From Durusdinium trenchii (Eukaryota > Sar > Dinophyceae > Suessiales > Symbiodiniaceae), in NCBI GenBank assembly GCA_963970005.1, contig CAXAMN010013858.1, forward strand, positions 19,057 to 83,056: a stretch of 64,000 bases of DNA. The letters are read 5' to 3'. A model generated the notes under the pieces. It searched no databases. It was not told the origin of the DNA and was given only the letters and a program-made list of their open reading frames with translations. The first letter of the stretch is position 1. Every line of letters begins with the position of its first letter. Positions 1-11,700 of the stretch are shown here, piece after piece. Made by a program: the position numbers and the translations under genes.

Positions 1-268
1 CTGTGAGTGGATGTGACAACCCCGACTTCCTCCCGACTTTGAAACTGTTGGAGTTTGCATCATTTCCCTCAGACGAGCCCGAAAATGATTGTGCTGCCAG
101 AAGACGCGAGTTGAAAGACCCAGTTTCTCACAACAAAAGAGTTGAGTCAAGGGTTTAAGGACGACGAAACAAGGTTGCGTCGTCTGGTTCGCTTGGTTCG
201 TCTGGTGCGTCTGACGATGTGCGTCCTTTCTTTCTTTTCATTGGTCGCGTCAAAGAACGTTTTTGAAG

Positions 269-386
269 TCCCTATGGATCCACATACCGAATCTGAGGTA
301 CGGTGAGCAGAGTTCACTATTTATGTAGGCGCCATTGTCGGGTCCAAGGTGTGCCTTCTGAGGTTCGGTACGTGGATCCATAGGGA
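269..386. repeat. 118-bp fold-back (MITE-like) element
   Basis: The two ends form near-perfect inverted arms of about 27 bp. The left arm starts TCCCTATGGATCCAC and the right arm ends GTGGATCCATAGGGA, separated by a ~60-bp loop. No clear target duplication is seen at the flanks. The element lies 25 bp upstream of a zinc-finger exon, so it may sit inside an intron of that gene. It could be a non-autonomous DNA transposon (MITE or introner-like). Only the inverted repeat itself is observed. Confidence 0.7.
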
Positions 387-411
387 GTAAACTCGAAGCT
401 GTGTCCGTCAG

Positions 412-549
412 GCGGAGCATCGGAAGGAGTGTCCCAAGCGCCAAGTGACCTGTGCTGCCTGCCAGACCTTCTATGATGCGGATCGCGAAGAAGAACACCA
501 AGAGGAATGCGAAGCTAAGTGGAAGAAGTGTCAACTATGTGGAGATCAG
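412..549 (+). CDS. TRAF-type zinc-finger protein, exon fragment 1
   Basis: A 46-codon open stretch is bounded by an acceptor-like CGTCAG and the donor CAG|GTGAGC. Its residues follow the TRAF-type zinc-finger spacing: C-x6-C-x2-C-x11-H-x3-C-x6-C-x2-C, visible in CPKRQVTCAAC, then EEEHQEEC, then KKCQLCGDQ. TRAF-type fingers usually bind zinc and mediate protein-protein contacts, often next to a coiled coil. Both exon ends are in phase 0. The next finger half (x11-H) is supplied exactly by the exon at 741 if the intron 550-740 is removed. Upstream exons are not identified. The family call rests on Cys/His spacing and splice fit; the full protein and its partner are unknown. Confidence 0.6.
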
Positions 550-740
550 GTGAGCTGGTGAACATCGATCGTCCACGTGAGCCCTGTCACACCAGTAGAA
601 AGCTGGGTCCTTGTTTAGACCTCGGTCCCCAGGCCTTCTTTGTTTCATTAGACTGGTTTCCCCCAACAGGAACCCGCCGGTTTCGTGACACGTGGCCGGT
701 GAAGGTAAGCGAGTTTTTTCGCATGTTCTGCCCTGGTGAG

Positions 741-880
741 GTGGCGTTGGAGGAGCTGGAGGCCCACTATGCTAGCCATCACTTCGCTGAGCTGGTGCAA
801 CTGGTCGAGCTCAGGGAAGAAGTGGCACAGCTACGAGAGGAAGTGAGGCACTTGAGAGGGGATGCCAGAATGAGGGGAGG
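741..880 (+). CDS. TRAF-type zinc finger end plus coiled coil, exon fragment 2
   Basis: Reading from 741 gives VALEELEAHYASHH and then a Leu/Glu heptad segment (LVELREEVAQLREEVRHLR). Joined in phase 0 to the exon ending at 549, the second Cys of CQLC is followed by exactly 11 residues and then His, with another His four residues later. That completes a TRAF-type finger. The acceptor is GGTGAG|GTG and the proposed intron is 191 bp. The coiled coil after the finger also fits TRAF-like proteins. The 3' end of this exon is uncertain: the frame stays open to 1043 but becomes low in coding character, and a GTGAGG near 842 could be an earlier donor. Confidence 0.5.
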
Positions 881-2627
881 AGACAGGCCCCGAGCGAGCG
901 CTCCAAACCATGGTTACGACGATTGTTTCGAGATCGACTCCGACCGTGGAGGGGCCTTGTTCCGACTTCCGGAATTTTCTGCCTCCGACCCCGAAAGGGC
1001 GAGCTCAGTTCCGGAATTTTCGGCAACTGACTCGGATTTTTAGCGTCCAAGTCCTCAAGCGATGGGGCGTCGAGTGTGCTTTGGAGTATGCGGTTTTTCG
1101 TACGTCGTGTAAACTGCAGCTCCAGCACATTCGACTGGTTGCTTTTTACAGCAGCAACTCTTATCTATTTGCATTCGGAGCTGGAGGATTTCCTCGTCCA
1201 AGACGAGACTTGAATCACTTGAATCAAGCCCGATCAAAAGCACAAGCCCTCGGATGCACAAAAAAGCACACGCATCGGACTATCAGACCTGTTGGATCTT
1301 CGCTCGACCGTGTTGGATGCCATGGCGATGTCCTTTGCTTTTCCTGGCAATTCGCGGCTTTGAGTTGCTGAAGTTTGCGCGAGATTGGCCATGATTTCAA
1401 TGATCTTACACGAGTTGCTGTTGAGTGTGTCAGCTGAGTGTTTTTGGATAAGATTGTGTGTGTGATTTTGGGAATTGAAGTAACTGCAGTGCTTTTCTGG
1501 AAACGACACGTCGATTTTGGTTGCGACTCGAGGCTGCAGCTCCTCCTTGCAGACGATCCACCACACCAAGATGTTCACACCCCGAAAAAGTGCGCTACAA
1601 GTGAACTGCGACTGGATAGTTGGAATATGATAGTTGGATAGTTGGAGAAAAGGGTTGTACGACCAATTTCCTTCGAGCAACTTTCTTCCCTCTTCTCAGA
1701 CATAGCTCTTTGCCCCACTTGTCAGGCAACTGAAGGTGGAACATTCAATTCATGCATACGTATTTTCTGCACTGAGTCGCACTATACTGCTCCTTTTGCT
1801 GTTGGGGATAATTCATACGATTGGTCTCTTGCTTGGCCGCGATGCCGGGCTCAGATCTTGGGGGGGGCGCATCCCAAAGGCGGCGCGCATGGCCATCGGA
1901 ACGAGACCGAACGGCCCGGACCCTCGTTTCGGGTGGTTTGCGATCCCCAGAACTATCGGACCCGGCTTCGTTTCGGGTGGTTGTCTGAGCCATGCTTTTC
2001 CAACGCCCCTGAACTGGTTTCAGAGAACGATGAGTCCATCTGCGCGGTCCGCACCCTCGCACGCCTTCTGCTTGGGCTTCCGGACGAGTCCGAGTCGCTT
2101 CCTCCAAGAGGCGGAGTAGCACGTCGACCGCTCAGTCCTCGACCACAGCCGCAGTTCACACCAGTTCAGCATCTCATCCCGGCAATCAACAAGACTAGAA
2201 ATAGACACCAACCTCAAGACTACCTGGCGCGGAAACCGAAGGTTTCCGTGTTCAGACACGCGCGCGCATGCGCGCGCGCTCGCGGCGACCGCTCTCGCAG
2301 GTGAGGTCAGGAGGGCTGTGTAGAGGTCGGGCGCAGAGAAGAGCCTTTGGAGGCCGGTCGCGGGAGCGAGAAGGGTGGTGAACGTGTGACGCGGGCAAGC
2401 GTGCACAAGTGACGCGGGGGCCGTTGTGGCAGATGTCACGCTGAAAGAGCCCCGGTGACAGCAACTGGCGAGGTCTTGGCGTTGACCTCGCCAAGACCCC
2501 ACTGTTTGAAAAGAAAGGAAGACACAGAGACAGTGGGGTCTCTAAAATACATGTTTCTCTTGTTTCATCTCAAGTCCAGCTTCTATTTTTTTCGTCCGGC
2601 ATCCTTGGGGATGTTTTTTCGTCTCAC
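881..2627. other. Non-coding stretch
   Basis: No supportable gene is seen. The stretch holds a short direct duplication around 1917-1980 (GGCTTCGTTTCGGGTGGTT-like, two copies) and an alternating CG/CA tract at about 2262-2290 that could favour Z-DNA. Open frames here overlap in several frames and lack family features. Confidence 0.5.
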
Positions 2628-2751
2628 CAGTAGGCGATGCTGATCTTGCGGCCGTGATCTTTGGGCTGCTTCCACTGCTCCTCCTGCTGACGCTTCTCCG
2701 GGCAGCAGCCAAGAAACGCCGCGAGCGGCGGGGCATTGAGGAGGTCAGGTG
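2628..2751 (-). CDS. Putative exon, unknown protein
   Basis: On the minus strand a stretch of about 41 codons is flanked by an acceptor-like TTCAAG and a good donor CTG|GTGAGAC. The predicted peptide includes FLGCCPEKRQQEEQWKQPKD, which is charged, helix-like and protein-like in composition. The same DNA also reads open on the plus strand as a hydrophobic run followed by basic residues, so strand assignment is not certain. No family is recognised. Confidence 0.3.
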
Positions 2752-3828
2752 CTTGAATTTGTGGAAGGTCAATCTAGAAATTGGATCAATTGACGAACAG
2801 AGTCTTTTTCCTGATTTTTTCTCGACATGGCCTGCACCTGTAGCAAGACAAAGGGACGAACTCACATCGGATGAAGAGGATAGTATGGAAAGGTGAGGTA
2901 CCCACTTTCGAACAGTTTGCCACACGGTTGACCACCCTGGTTGCTTGAGAACGGCGGTTTTCAGAGCTACTACTTGCCCAGAACATGATGAAAGATCCTT
3001 TTTCGGCAGGTTCCCGAGTTCACTGCCACAACTAGTTCTTACTTGGTGTTGGCGGACCACTCTGATCCCAGGCTGCTTTGAGCGCTGCTGTCGCGCTGCT
3101 CCCCGACGAAGGACGAGCTGGGCCGACCAAACAACGCGCCACGCGACCGCTGCAGATTTTCCGCGCCGCGCGACCGAGAGCCGGACGGAAGACGAGGAGA
3201 TAGACCTGGGTGACACGGGCCGACCAACACGGTTGCACCATTCCGGTCGCAAAGAAGCCTCCGTAGATGATGGTGAGGAACGCTTTCTCGGATATTTTTA
3301 AATACCTTATGTGTTTTACAACCCTGTTAATCCCTTATTAGTAGATCCCTTAGTAGATCTCTTTTTTGTTTTACAGACGCTTACCGTGTAGATCCCTTAT
3401 TTACTTTAATTCCTTATTTGCAGTGGTCAACGGTGATCTACACGGTGGGGAAAATCCCGCCGCGAGGTCAACCATTGGAGCTGAAACCCGTGAGCTCCGC
3501 CTTCGGGGCGGAGGTCCGAGGCGAACGGGAGCGGACATCGGCGGGGGCGGGGGCGAACGGCAGTTCTGTAACCGGGGACAGGTGTGGGACAGCTGCGTCT
3601 GTGTGTGTTGCCTTTACTTGCGGTTGCCTCTACTTGCACTGAAGTAATCCTTTCCACCTATTAATAAACACGGCCCCCCCACCTAATAAGAGAAACTCGG
3701 TCGCATTTTTTCTAATAGGGGGTCCCTGAAATCGGGGGGTCCAAAATAGGGTCACCTGGGAAGAGCTGCAAAAAAGTAATCCAGACAAAAAATATATAAA
3801 ATCCTTTAATAAACTAAGCTTTCGAAAG
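2752..3828. other. Non-coding stretch
   Basis: No gene or distinct repeat can be supported. Several overlapping frames stay open on both strands because the DNA is GC-rich, which argues against any single one being coding. Confidence 0.45.
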
Positions 3829-3937
3829 GTGATGTCGCTGTGCCATGCGGTTTTGCACGACCTCGGTGGCAAGTGCGTTTGCGTGAGTCCGTGCCACTGG
3901 AGGAAGGAAAACCTGCTCGTGTAAGCGCGGCGTGTCA
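3829..3937 (-). repeat. Dispersed ~110-bp repeat, copy 1
   Basis: Its reverse complement closely resembles 12925-13034 and 13114-13213. All three share a CCAGTGGCA core followed by CGCAAACGCACTT and a GCCGTGCAAA-like or GTCGTGCAAA-like end. This copy is inverted relative to the other two and lies away from the satellite block, so the family is dispersed. Confidence 0.7.
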
Positions 3938-4179
3938 CGAGGGAGTTTTGTGGGAACCTATTTAAAAAAACTATCCCCAAAATCGACCATTTTGGTAGTT
4001 TAGTAGCGGCTTGAAAGGGCGGTAATTTAAAAACAAATATAAGCAAAAATTAGGGATTCGGACGTTGTGTTTTTTAGTTGGGGAGTGTTTATTAATAGGT
4101 GGAAAGGATTATCCTCTATACTGGTTCCGTGGTGTTCTTTACTTATGTTTTCTTAATTTCGGAGCTCGGAGGCGTTTTC

Positions 4180-4320
4180 TTTGGTGTAACGAGAGATTCA
4201 TTGGAGCAGGCGTTGACCTGGCGAAAGCACTTCCCAAAGAGCTCGCGAAGCTGTTCTGGCAGTATGGCTTGCTGATTTTTCGCGACCAAGACATTGTGGA
4301 GGAGGAAAGGATTCCATGCA
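4180..4320 (+). CDS. TauD/TfdA-type dioxygenase, N-terminal exon fragment
   Basis: The reading frame contains GAGVDLAKALPKELAKLFW, then YGLLIFRDQDI. This matches the conserved N-terminal section of TauD/TfdA (taurine/2,4-D) 2-oxoglutarate- and Fe(II)-dependent dioxygenases, where a GAEV...DL segment leads to a (V/L)xxFRDQ strand. The exon probably ends at the donor ATGCAG|GTTGGG. The iron-binding HxD...H residues would lie further downstream and were not found in the window. This may be the first exon of a gene with long introns, or an isolated relic. The substrate cannot be inferred. Confidence 0.5.
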
Positions 4321-5200
4321 GGTTGGGATTCACGCAAAATCCTTCACAAATCATGGGTTCAGTTGGAACATTCAGGCATATTTAAATCAAAAGGTGTCGG
4401 GAGATGGGGACCCCCAAAACCTCTTTGCTTGAACTTGGTACCTTGATTGTTGAAGTACACTAAGTACAGAAGTTCTACGTGAGGCTTTCACTGACATTTT
4501 GGAATGTTCCAAGACTTGCCCATTTGCTCGTCTACATGGACGTTCTTGCCTCTCAGTCTCAGCCCTTCTTTTTGGTCGAAAGGGAAACCCAAGTTGGTCG
4601 AAAGGCCCTCCCCTGAGTTGGATGACTTGCATGCTGCTCCCGGCCAGAAAGAAAGAGCTGACCTCGGAGACCTGAACAGCCTATTGCACTATGGCTTGCA
4701 ATTCAGGTCCTTTACACCCCAAGTGGTTGGGCCTTCGTCCATCCAAGGGACCAGATTTCCCGGGTTGTTACCTCATTTCAACCAGCTTGGATGAGACTCC
4801 TCCCTTGAATTGTCCTCAGTCTCACAGTGACCACGCAGCATGGATCGCGACCGGTCCCTTCCGTCGGTGGAGACGACGAAGATGCCGAAAAGACGCCTCC
4901 AGCCTCTTGGTGTCCCCAGGAGGTTGGGAGGATCCTGACCCATCACCCCTTGATGGCCGGACCACTCACAGAGGGTTTGTGTGTGCCGGACGGTGTTCGG
5001 CCGCGAAACGGCCCATGCGAAAAGCCCCAAGACCGAAGAAGACCGAAGCACCCGCCGTATTGGTCAAAGAAAGGTTGGATGTGGGAGGTCTATTCCTTTT
5101 TGGGAGTGACATCATCCACCATGTTTTTTTTGGGGTGTTCCCACCTCCACCATCCTCCACCCTCCAGCCGTTGCCCGGCCGTTGCCCGGTCCACCGCCAG
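4321..5200. other. Non-coding stretch
   Basis: No gene, RNA or repeat is supported here. The overlapping open frames show no conserved motif. Confidence 0.45.
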
Positions 5201-5316
5201 GAGCTGCTCCGCTGGGCCGCGGTGCTGGCAGAGCCGGCGAAGGCGGCCGGGCAGCCGCGGGCGCTGGCGATCTATCGGACCTGCGACCGGGATCCCACGC
5301 CACGAGGCGCGGAGAG
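5201..5316 (+). CDS. Putative exon, unknown protein
   Basis: The segment is bounded by acceptor CCGCCAG and donor GAGAG|GTCTG. It reads ELLRWAAVLAEPAKAAGQP and then ALAIYRTCDRD, an amphipathic helix-like sequence with coding-like composition. No family is recognised and the exon is offered only from splice context and peptide character. Confidence 0.25.
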
Positions 5317-6860
5317 GTCTGCGGTCTGCGGTCTGGATGCGGTCTGGATGGGGTTTGGATGGGTGGTGTGACTGGTGGGAGATGTAGAGAGAAAGACGAC
5401 TCAGCAAAATGAAGACGGATGCGGATCCATCCATGTTGCGGGGTCAAAACCGGTTCAGGAGATGAAGTCTTTGGAGGTTTGGGTCCTTGGAATGCCACAG
5501 TCAGATCTTCCTGCCGAGCAAAAAAGCGCTGCCATTTTGAGGGCGGAAGACGATGAATTCGCCAACAGTCTGATGTAAAACAGAGATCTCTGGACGGGGT
5601 GTAGAGATTCGATCCAATTGAGCAGGTGACCTTTCTCATCAATCAGTGCCCCAATGGAAGAATTCGACTCACCCGAATGACCTAGACTATGTACAGGAGG
5701 AGAGGACTCCAAATGCACAAGCCCAAAGGTACAGGATGCCTCCACATTGGACCCCTCCAAACTTCTTTTCAGCCAAAGGAACTTCAACCTGACACCTGGC
5801 GAGGCCCAAGACCTTGTTCTGGCTTCTTCTTTGGGTTTTGGACAGCAAAAGCGTCCGACCCGCGAGAGCGTGAGCGAGGCGGTTTCCGATCTGCTCGGCA
5901 GGACAAGACTTCTGGCATTCGGACAACTCTTACGCGTCCTGGCGCGTCCATATGGCTTTTGGCTGCGGGCACCACAACAAGGGCTTGCTCACTGTCTTTG
6001 TGGGTTTGCGTGGAGAACTCTTGCTTGGGATGGAAGAGGAGAGTTTGCAACGTTCGTAACAAGAAGCTACCATCATGGGCTCCTGGCCTTACGCCGATCG
6101 AACGGAGCGATCGGGGCGATCGGACCGGTGTCGAACGGACCGAGGCTCCAGAGCCGGCGGGGCCGACGTTGCTCTATGCCTTGAAAGTGCCACAGGGCAC
6201 TGAGGCGCGGCGCAAGTGCACCCAGCAAGAGTTCCCCCGGCCCTTGGAAGGTTGACCTTCTTTAGTAGTTTCTTAGATATGGTTCTTTTGTCTAGGGTCT
6301 TGATGGTATTGACCCCCCAAAAAGGCGAGAACCGGGAGAGCCGAGGGTCACCGAGGGTCGTCTCGGGCCTGGCTCTTTGGGGTCGGCGTCGAATGAGCTC
6401 TGACCTTAAACAACAGGGTTTATGAGCTGTGAACCGACCAGTTGGGCGAAAACGGCCGTTTTCGCTGACCCCAACTGCCCTGTTCTTCAGCATTTTCCGC
6501 CCCGATTGATGTGAACCTACCAGCCCTTACACTAAGCTGGAATGGGAGCACTGAAGCAAGCCTGAAGCATTGACAGATTTGGCAAAGGTAGAAAAGGGAA
6601 CTGACAATTTGTGAGATAGGATATTCCCAGGACTTTGAATAACAAGTTCCATTAGGACTAAGCTGTTTGAGCTGCAACATCATCTGACAATCCTATGTGG
6701 GCCACTGATTCTTTTTTTCCTTCGGATTTTAAGGTCCCACCGTTACAAGCCAAGCTTGTCCCCTTGTCCTAAGCCCTGGGAGCCCTATGCCCTAGTACTT
6801 TGTGACAGACTACTCTGACCCCTTTCTGACAGATTCATAGACCCTTTGATGATCTTCCAG
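5317..6860. other. Non-coding stretch
   Basis: Nothing with family features was found. Short direct repeats of a CGGTCTGGATG-like unit occur near 5326-5365. Confidence 0.45.
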
Positions 6861-7007
6861 AAGCCGGGCAGATCTCAATCGCCAGGGTCCTCTGGGCGAC
6901 ACGCTCTTCCTGGATGCTGGGCTCAAGGCGGTGCGGCCGCATTTGGAGAAAGCTCAGCTGGAGCAGATGGCCTCTCTGCGGGCCAGGCACAACTTGGCAG
7001 CTTGGAG
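6861..7007 (+). CDS. Putative exon, unknown protein
   Basis: An acceptor CTTCCAG precedes an open segment that reads LGDTLFLDAGLKAVRPHL and then EKAQLEQMASLRARHNLAAW. It ends at TGGAG|GTGGGA. The peptide is helix-rich and charged, like a real protein segment, and both splice borders are plausible. No domain is recognised and no neighbouring exon could be linked. Confidence 0.3.
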
Positions 7008-8369
7008 GTGGGAATTAGCAACCCCATCGCGAAATGAGTACAGTTAAAGGTCAAGGACTCTTGCGCCAGCGCCACGGGGCGGGGGTATCACATGTTGCGG
7101 CTCCCATCACCTTGAAAAGGGGCTCCCATAGCTCCCAAAGATGTGTCCACACCTGGTTCTTTGGCCGCTAGCAAGCTCCAGAGATGTGTTCATGAGCCAA
7201 CTGGTTTGAAGACAGAAGGCCCAAGTGCCCTCTTTGGAGGAGCCTCGAACAGAGGCCAGAGAGTTGTTTTCATCCACCCGCAGAAGCAAGCTTTGGTTCT
7301 TGACCAAGGATTCTTTAAACACACGAAGACCTAAGCTCAAAGTGATTTTCTTTATCGAACCGCAGACCTGTTCAAGACACGAAGACCGCAGTTGGTTGAC
7401 ACGTCATCGACGGACACCTGCGAGATCGACTTTTCTTTTCCAGCAAGATTCTCCTGGTGGCACATGATCGCGTGAACTATCTCAACGTGACTCAGGAAAG
7501 TTCGTTTTGATCTAGAACTGGAGTGACCTCTAGACAATCAGAGGTCATGTCTGGGCTCCAGGATGAGCACGCCCCTTTGGGGAGGACAAAGGGAAGGACG
7601 ACAGGGCGAAGTTGCGTGCGAACATCCTCGCGCGAACAGCTCATCTTTGCCAGCGTTTTGAATCTACCATCAGAGAGTGGGCTTCTTTTTTTGGCATATC
7701 CTTGCACTTGTGCCACGGAAGTCGTTTTGGGTCTTTTCACACGTTTTTACACCCATCGACCTCGACCGTTTCTGCCTCCCTCCTCGGCTCCGAGGCTCAC
7801 AATGCGGGTCATCCGCTAGCGGAGTTCGAGGACAAAGCTCCTGCAGATGCTTGTCACCCGGTCTTACGCCAACATCCCATCACTGGAGAGGAAGTGGTCT
7901 CTTGGCGCCTGGCCTCCTGAATCCCTCACCTGTCTGGCAAAGAGGACCCCGTTTCCTAGCTAGTCGTTGCAGTCGGTGGCAGTTTTTTGGTTGGTTGGCC
8001 CCTCTTGCATTTGAGTCATTTTACGAGGGGAAGATTGATGTCATTGATGTCGGTGTGGAGGATCACAGCAGAAATGGTGCAGGAGTTTGCTCTTCCTTTT
8101 CCACTACTTTCCATGAATCCATTATAATCCTTTCATGTTGCACAGGACCCCAATTGACTCCAGTTGACTCCAGGTGCCTCCAGGTGCGCAGTTGTGGGCT
8201 CGAACGCACCTCTCAGGTCTTCGTGAACGAAGCCTACGTGCACCGGATCGACTCCATGTCCCAGGCCCGGACCTCGCGGATCATACTGTGACACCTGCGC
8301 ATTTCCTCCTCCCAGAAGTGCGGTCGAAGTGCGGTCGAAGCAAGAAAAACACCCTGTTTCGGACTTCTC
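7008..8369. other. Non-coding stretch
   Basis: No supportable gene. Open frames overlap on both strands and have no recognised motif. Confidence 0.45.
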
Positions 8370-8540
8370 CGGGTGTTCTTCCCCAAGCTGCAGGAGCAGT
8401 CCCAAAGCTGCTTGAAGCAGCTGCTGGCCGCGCTGCAGCGCGCGCCCGGCTATCGTCACCGCTGGCGGGAGGGGGATGTCTTGGCTCCCCGGCAGCGCCG
8501 CGGTGCAGCGCGGACCCAGCCGCGCGGGGGGGGTAGGAGA
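8370..8540 (+). CDS. Putative exon, unknown protein
   Basis: One frame reads FFPKLQEQSQSCLKQLLAAL and then QRAPGYRHRWREGDVLAP, an amphipathic helix followed by a basic region. A GT dinucleotide follows a G-run near 8535. No family is recognised, and high GC could create the open frame by chance. Confidence 0.25.
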
Positions 8541-8962
8541 TCCCCCACTCGAGGCCTCCACTTGGGTGTGTGTCAACATAGAGAGACTTCCCAGTTGGAC
8601 CACCTGGAAGAAGGAAGATAGACCAGTCTCAGTCTACCTACCTATTGGTTGGGAGGCCTCCTATTCACAGCCTCCACTTCTCTCGCTCTCGAGCCACGAG
8701 AAAACGACTCGTTCTGCCCGAGGTTTGGGACAACCATCGGCTCCAGCACAAGGCAACGATCGGTTCCATCGCTGTGAGTCCAGCATCGTCGCACCCAAAG
8801 GCCCAAATCCCTCGACTACCTGCCTGGTAGGTTTGACCATGTCAGGTCGTCGATTCTGTTCAGGTGGGAAAAGCCCGGTGTTTTTCCTTTTTTTTTCCGG
8901 TGCTGTTCAACCCACCTGTCACATGGTTGCTTGACCCACAGGGTCTCGTCTTCACCGATAAG

Positions 8963-9093
8963 ACCCGAGACTGGAGGCGACCACGCTGCAAATGCCCAAG
9001 GATGCTGAGCGGGTCATGTGGCGCGTGCAGACGCACGGCCCGGGCCTAGCCGGCGATGAGTCATGGGATGAAAAGGCACCGTGGAAGCAGACG
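8963..9093 (+). CDS. Putative exon, unknown protein
   Basis: An open segment after CCGATAAG encodes LEATTLQMPKDAERVMWRVQ and then a Gly/Asp/Trp-rich stretch. It may end near CAGAC|GGTACT. No domain is recognised; it is listed on peptide character only. Confidence 0.22.
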
Positions 9094-10646
9094 GTACTCT
9101 TCGTGTTGGTGGATGGACATGGCCTGAAGTTGGTTCAGAAGAAAGCCGTGAAGAACACCTCAGAGGGTTGGCGGTTCAGAACGAACAGATTCCCAAGTCC
9201 ATTCTTGCCAGGCTACCAGGCTTCAAGTGGGGGTATCCTGAGTATCCCTGAGTAGATGAGTTCACTTGGAGCGCACACAGTACTCTACAAATCACCCCCC
9301 TACAGTACTCTTTCACAACCCTTACTCTGCCGCGACGAGGTCCATTTTTTGGGGAAACAACGGTCTCCAATAGAGCTTTTCGTGAGCTGCGGTAGGTTGT
9401 TTTGCGGGACACCTCGGGAGGTTTTTGAGGGTTTCTGTCGGTCTGGACGGTGGGCGTTTCTGGTGCTTGTGCGGAATTGGACTGCTCCAATGGCCCCGGC
9501 CATCTCCAGGTCCCCGGTGGAACTGACTGAAGGAGAGGTAGACTACTTGATGATATCTCACCACTCCATATGGAGAGGTTGTTCAATCCATGTCTGGGGA
9601 GGTGTAGCGATGGCCTCCAAGCTGACCTACAAGTAACAGCGATAATAGCGATGGCCTCCAATCTACTAGCTAGTGGCCTCCAACCTAATAGTGATGGCCT
9701 TCGACCTACCACTAATCAAGAGTCTACATTAGTCCAGGATCAGACACGCCACAGAAGTGACGGCTCAGCCAGAGAAGATGCTGCGCCTGAACCGCGCTGC
9801 GGGCTCCAAGGAAAGGATCATTTCATACAGTTGAAGAGGGGCAGGAACGGTTATTGAGAATCTGACCCCCTGAACCACCCAACAGCACTTTGAAACCTAC
9901 TAACTGCAGCATCCAGCGCGTTACCCATTTCAAAACACAACTGTACATGCTGAAGATGTGAACATTTAGACCATTCTAGAGATCTTTTTCTTTCTTCCCC
10001 AACCGCCAAGCCCAACCTCGAAACCCGCACCAGAGCACCAGTTCACCTAGAACCACCGCACGGGCCTTTCGGGCTCGAAGACGAAACCCGCACAAAACAC
10101 CGCTCCCTCGTCGGCCGCGTGCGCGATTGTGCTGCATGAGCCTGCTACGCGAGGCGGGGTGGGGGACCACGACGGCTCGGCTCCAGTGGAACAGAGGAAC
10201 AACCTACTAGGAGCTGTGCTAGCTGCTACCCCTCCCCCTTTAGCTGCCGGAAGTGGTCCAGTTCCATTTTTTTGATGTGGGTCTTCGGACCAAGACCCAA
10301 AGGGGGTCCTCCGATGCCTCGGGCGAGTGTACCCTATGCCCTATGCCCGCTTCTGACGTTGCTGACGTTGCGGGGAGTGTGACCGTCGGATCTTCCATGT
10401 CTTACCCCCCACCTTGTGACGTTTTGTGTTTTATGGATCCCATCAAGTCTGCCGAGAAACCTTACTGTAGACTCTTGATGAGTGCAATCATTTTGCGTCA
10501 TTTCGTTTCACAGGTCTGCAATGCGGGCAAACTTATCGCTCCACTTGTGAACGCGTGAGAGGGTAAGACCAACAGGTCTAGCAACTTTTGTCATACAATA
10601 TGCAGCTTTTGCAGTATCAAACTTTGGTGATTCTTGCCTTGGAGCT
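9094..10646. other. Non-coding stretch with a small dispersed repeat
   Basis: No gene is supported. Around 9605-9715 a motif like GATGGCCTCCAACCTA recurs several times with TAG/CTA spacers. The same motif cluster appears at about 42655-42745, so this is a dispersed low-complexity repeat. Confidence 0.5.
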
Positions 10647-11700
10647 ATGCTGAATTTCCTGATGCTTGCTCTGCCAATGCAGGCAGTGGCCTTGGGGCCT
10701 CCACTGCCCGGCAGCCAGCATGTGGGGCAGGCCATTGACATCCTGACAGCAACACGATACGGGTTCAGCCGCAGTGCGGGGAACATCTTCAAGCTGGTCT
10801 TCAACTGCTCCACCAATGCGTTCGCCCCCGATGAGTACTCATATCCATGGGGTGTGCAGCAGCCAGCCCCGCTTCCTGAATGCCAACGGATGGTGAGCAC
10901 ACTTTCAGTCGAAACCTCAGAGCAGTACCAGCATGAAAGCACAGAAGATATTGCCATTGGCGGCAAGTTCAAGTCATTCGCCGGAAAGTATGCGGCGTCC
11001 AGCAAGGAAGTGCGTAGCCACCTGTCCAATCGCAAGCAAACAGTGTCTCAGTCACGGACACGGTGCGTAAAGTACGAGCTGACCATCCTCCCGGGGTATG
11101 CAGCGACCCCTTCTTCCTGACATCGGTCAAGGCCTTGCCAGTCAATTTCTCGGCCGAGAACGCCGATGTGTTCTTCCACTTCTTCGACCAAAGGAACACC
11201 CATGTCGTAACCCGGTGCTTTGTGGGGGGTGCCATGGCTGAACGGGCTTACACTGGGGAAGCTTACACCAAAGATCACAGCATTGAAGAGCTGAAACGGG
11301 AGGGCCAGAGCGAGCTTCTGAGCTTGGCGACAGCCACGTCCTCGTCATCGTTCGGTGGACAAGGAGGAGTTCAAGCAAGACACCACCTTCAGGGGCATTG
11401 AGACCTTTGGAGGCACTCCAAGTTCCGACCATCAATAGGTCGAGTTCAATTCAAAGCGTCATGGAGTTCCGCTGCCCCGGTCTGCCTCGATGAGCTGAGC
11501 TCATTGATCTCGCTTGTTTCTGATGCCACCCTGGACATCGCATGGAGAGTTGCATCTTCGAGCTGCTGCCGTACGGGAGGCCATGGAGCACTACTTCTAC
11601 CGCCCAGGCTGTACAAGTCCGCTCTTCCCTAACTACGATGAGAGAGCCTTGCAGGATGACGGCAGATGCAGCCCCCCATTCGAGCGTACATTGATCTAGA
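10647..11700 (+). pseudogene. MACPF (perforin-like) domain gene, frameshifted
   Basis: The frame from 10647 has a hydrophobic start and then VGQAIDILTATRYGF, resembling the beginning of protozoan MACPF domains. The frame that takes over near 11100 encodes FHFFDQRNTHVVTRCFVGG. This aligns with the MACPF signature (Y/F)-G-T-H-(Y/V)...GG, although the usual Gly before THV is Asn here. At least one indel lies at 11100-11120 and another near 11345-11400; coding-like sequence with REAMEHYFYRPGC continues to about 11700. MACPF proteins insert into membranes as rings of subunits, but with these frame breaks no intact product is expected unless introns or assembly errors explain them. Confidence 0.5.

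Noticed and set aside
2542-3252. 236-codon minus-strand open frame
   Set aside because: It is Arg/Ser-rich in GC-rich DNA with competing frames; a shorter splice-bounded exon (2628-2751) in another frame is more protein-like.
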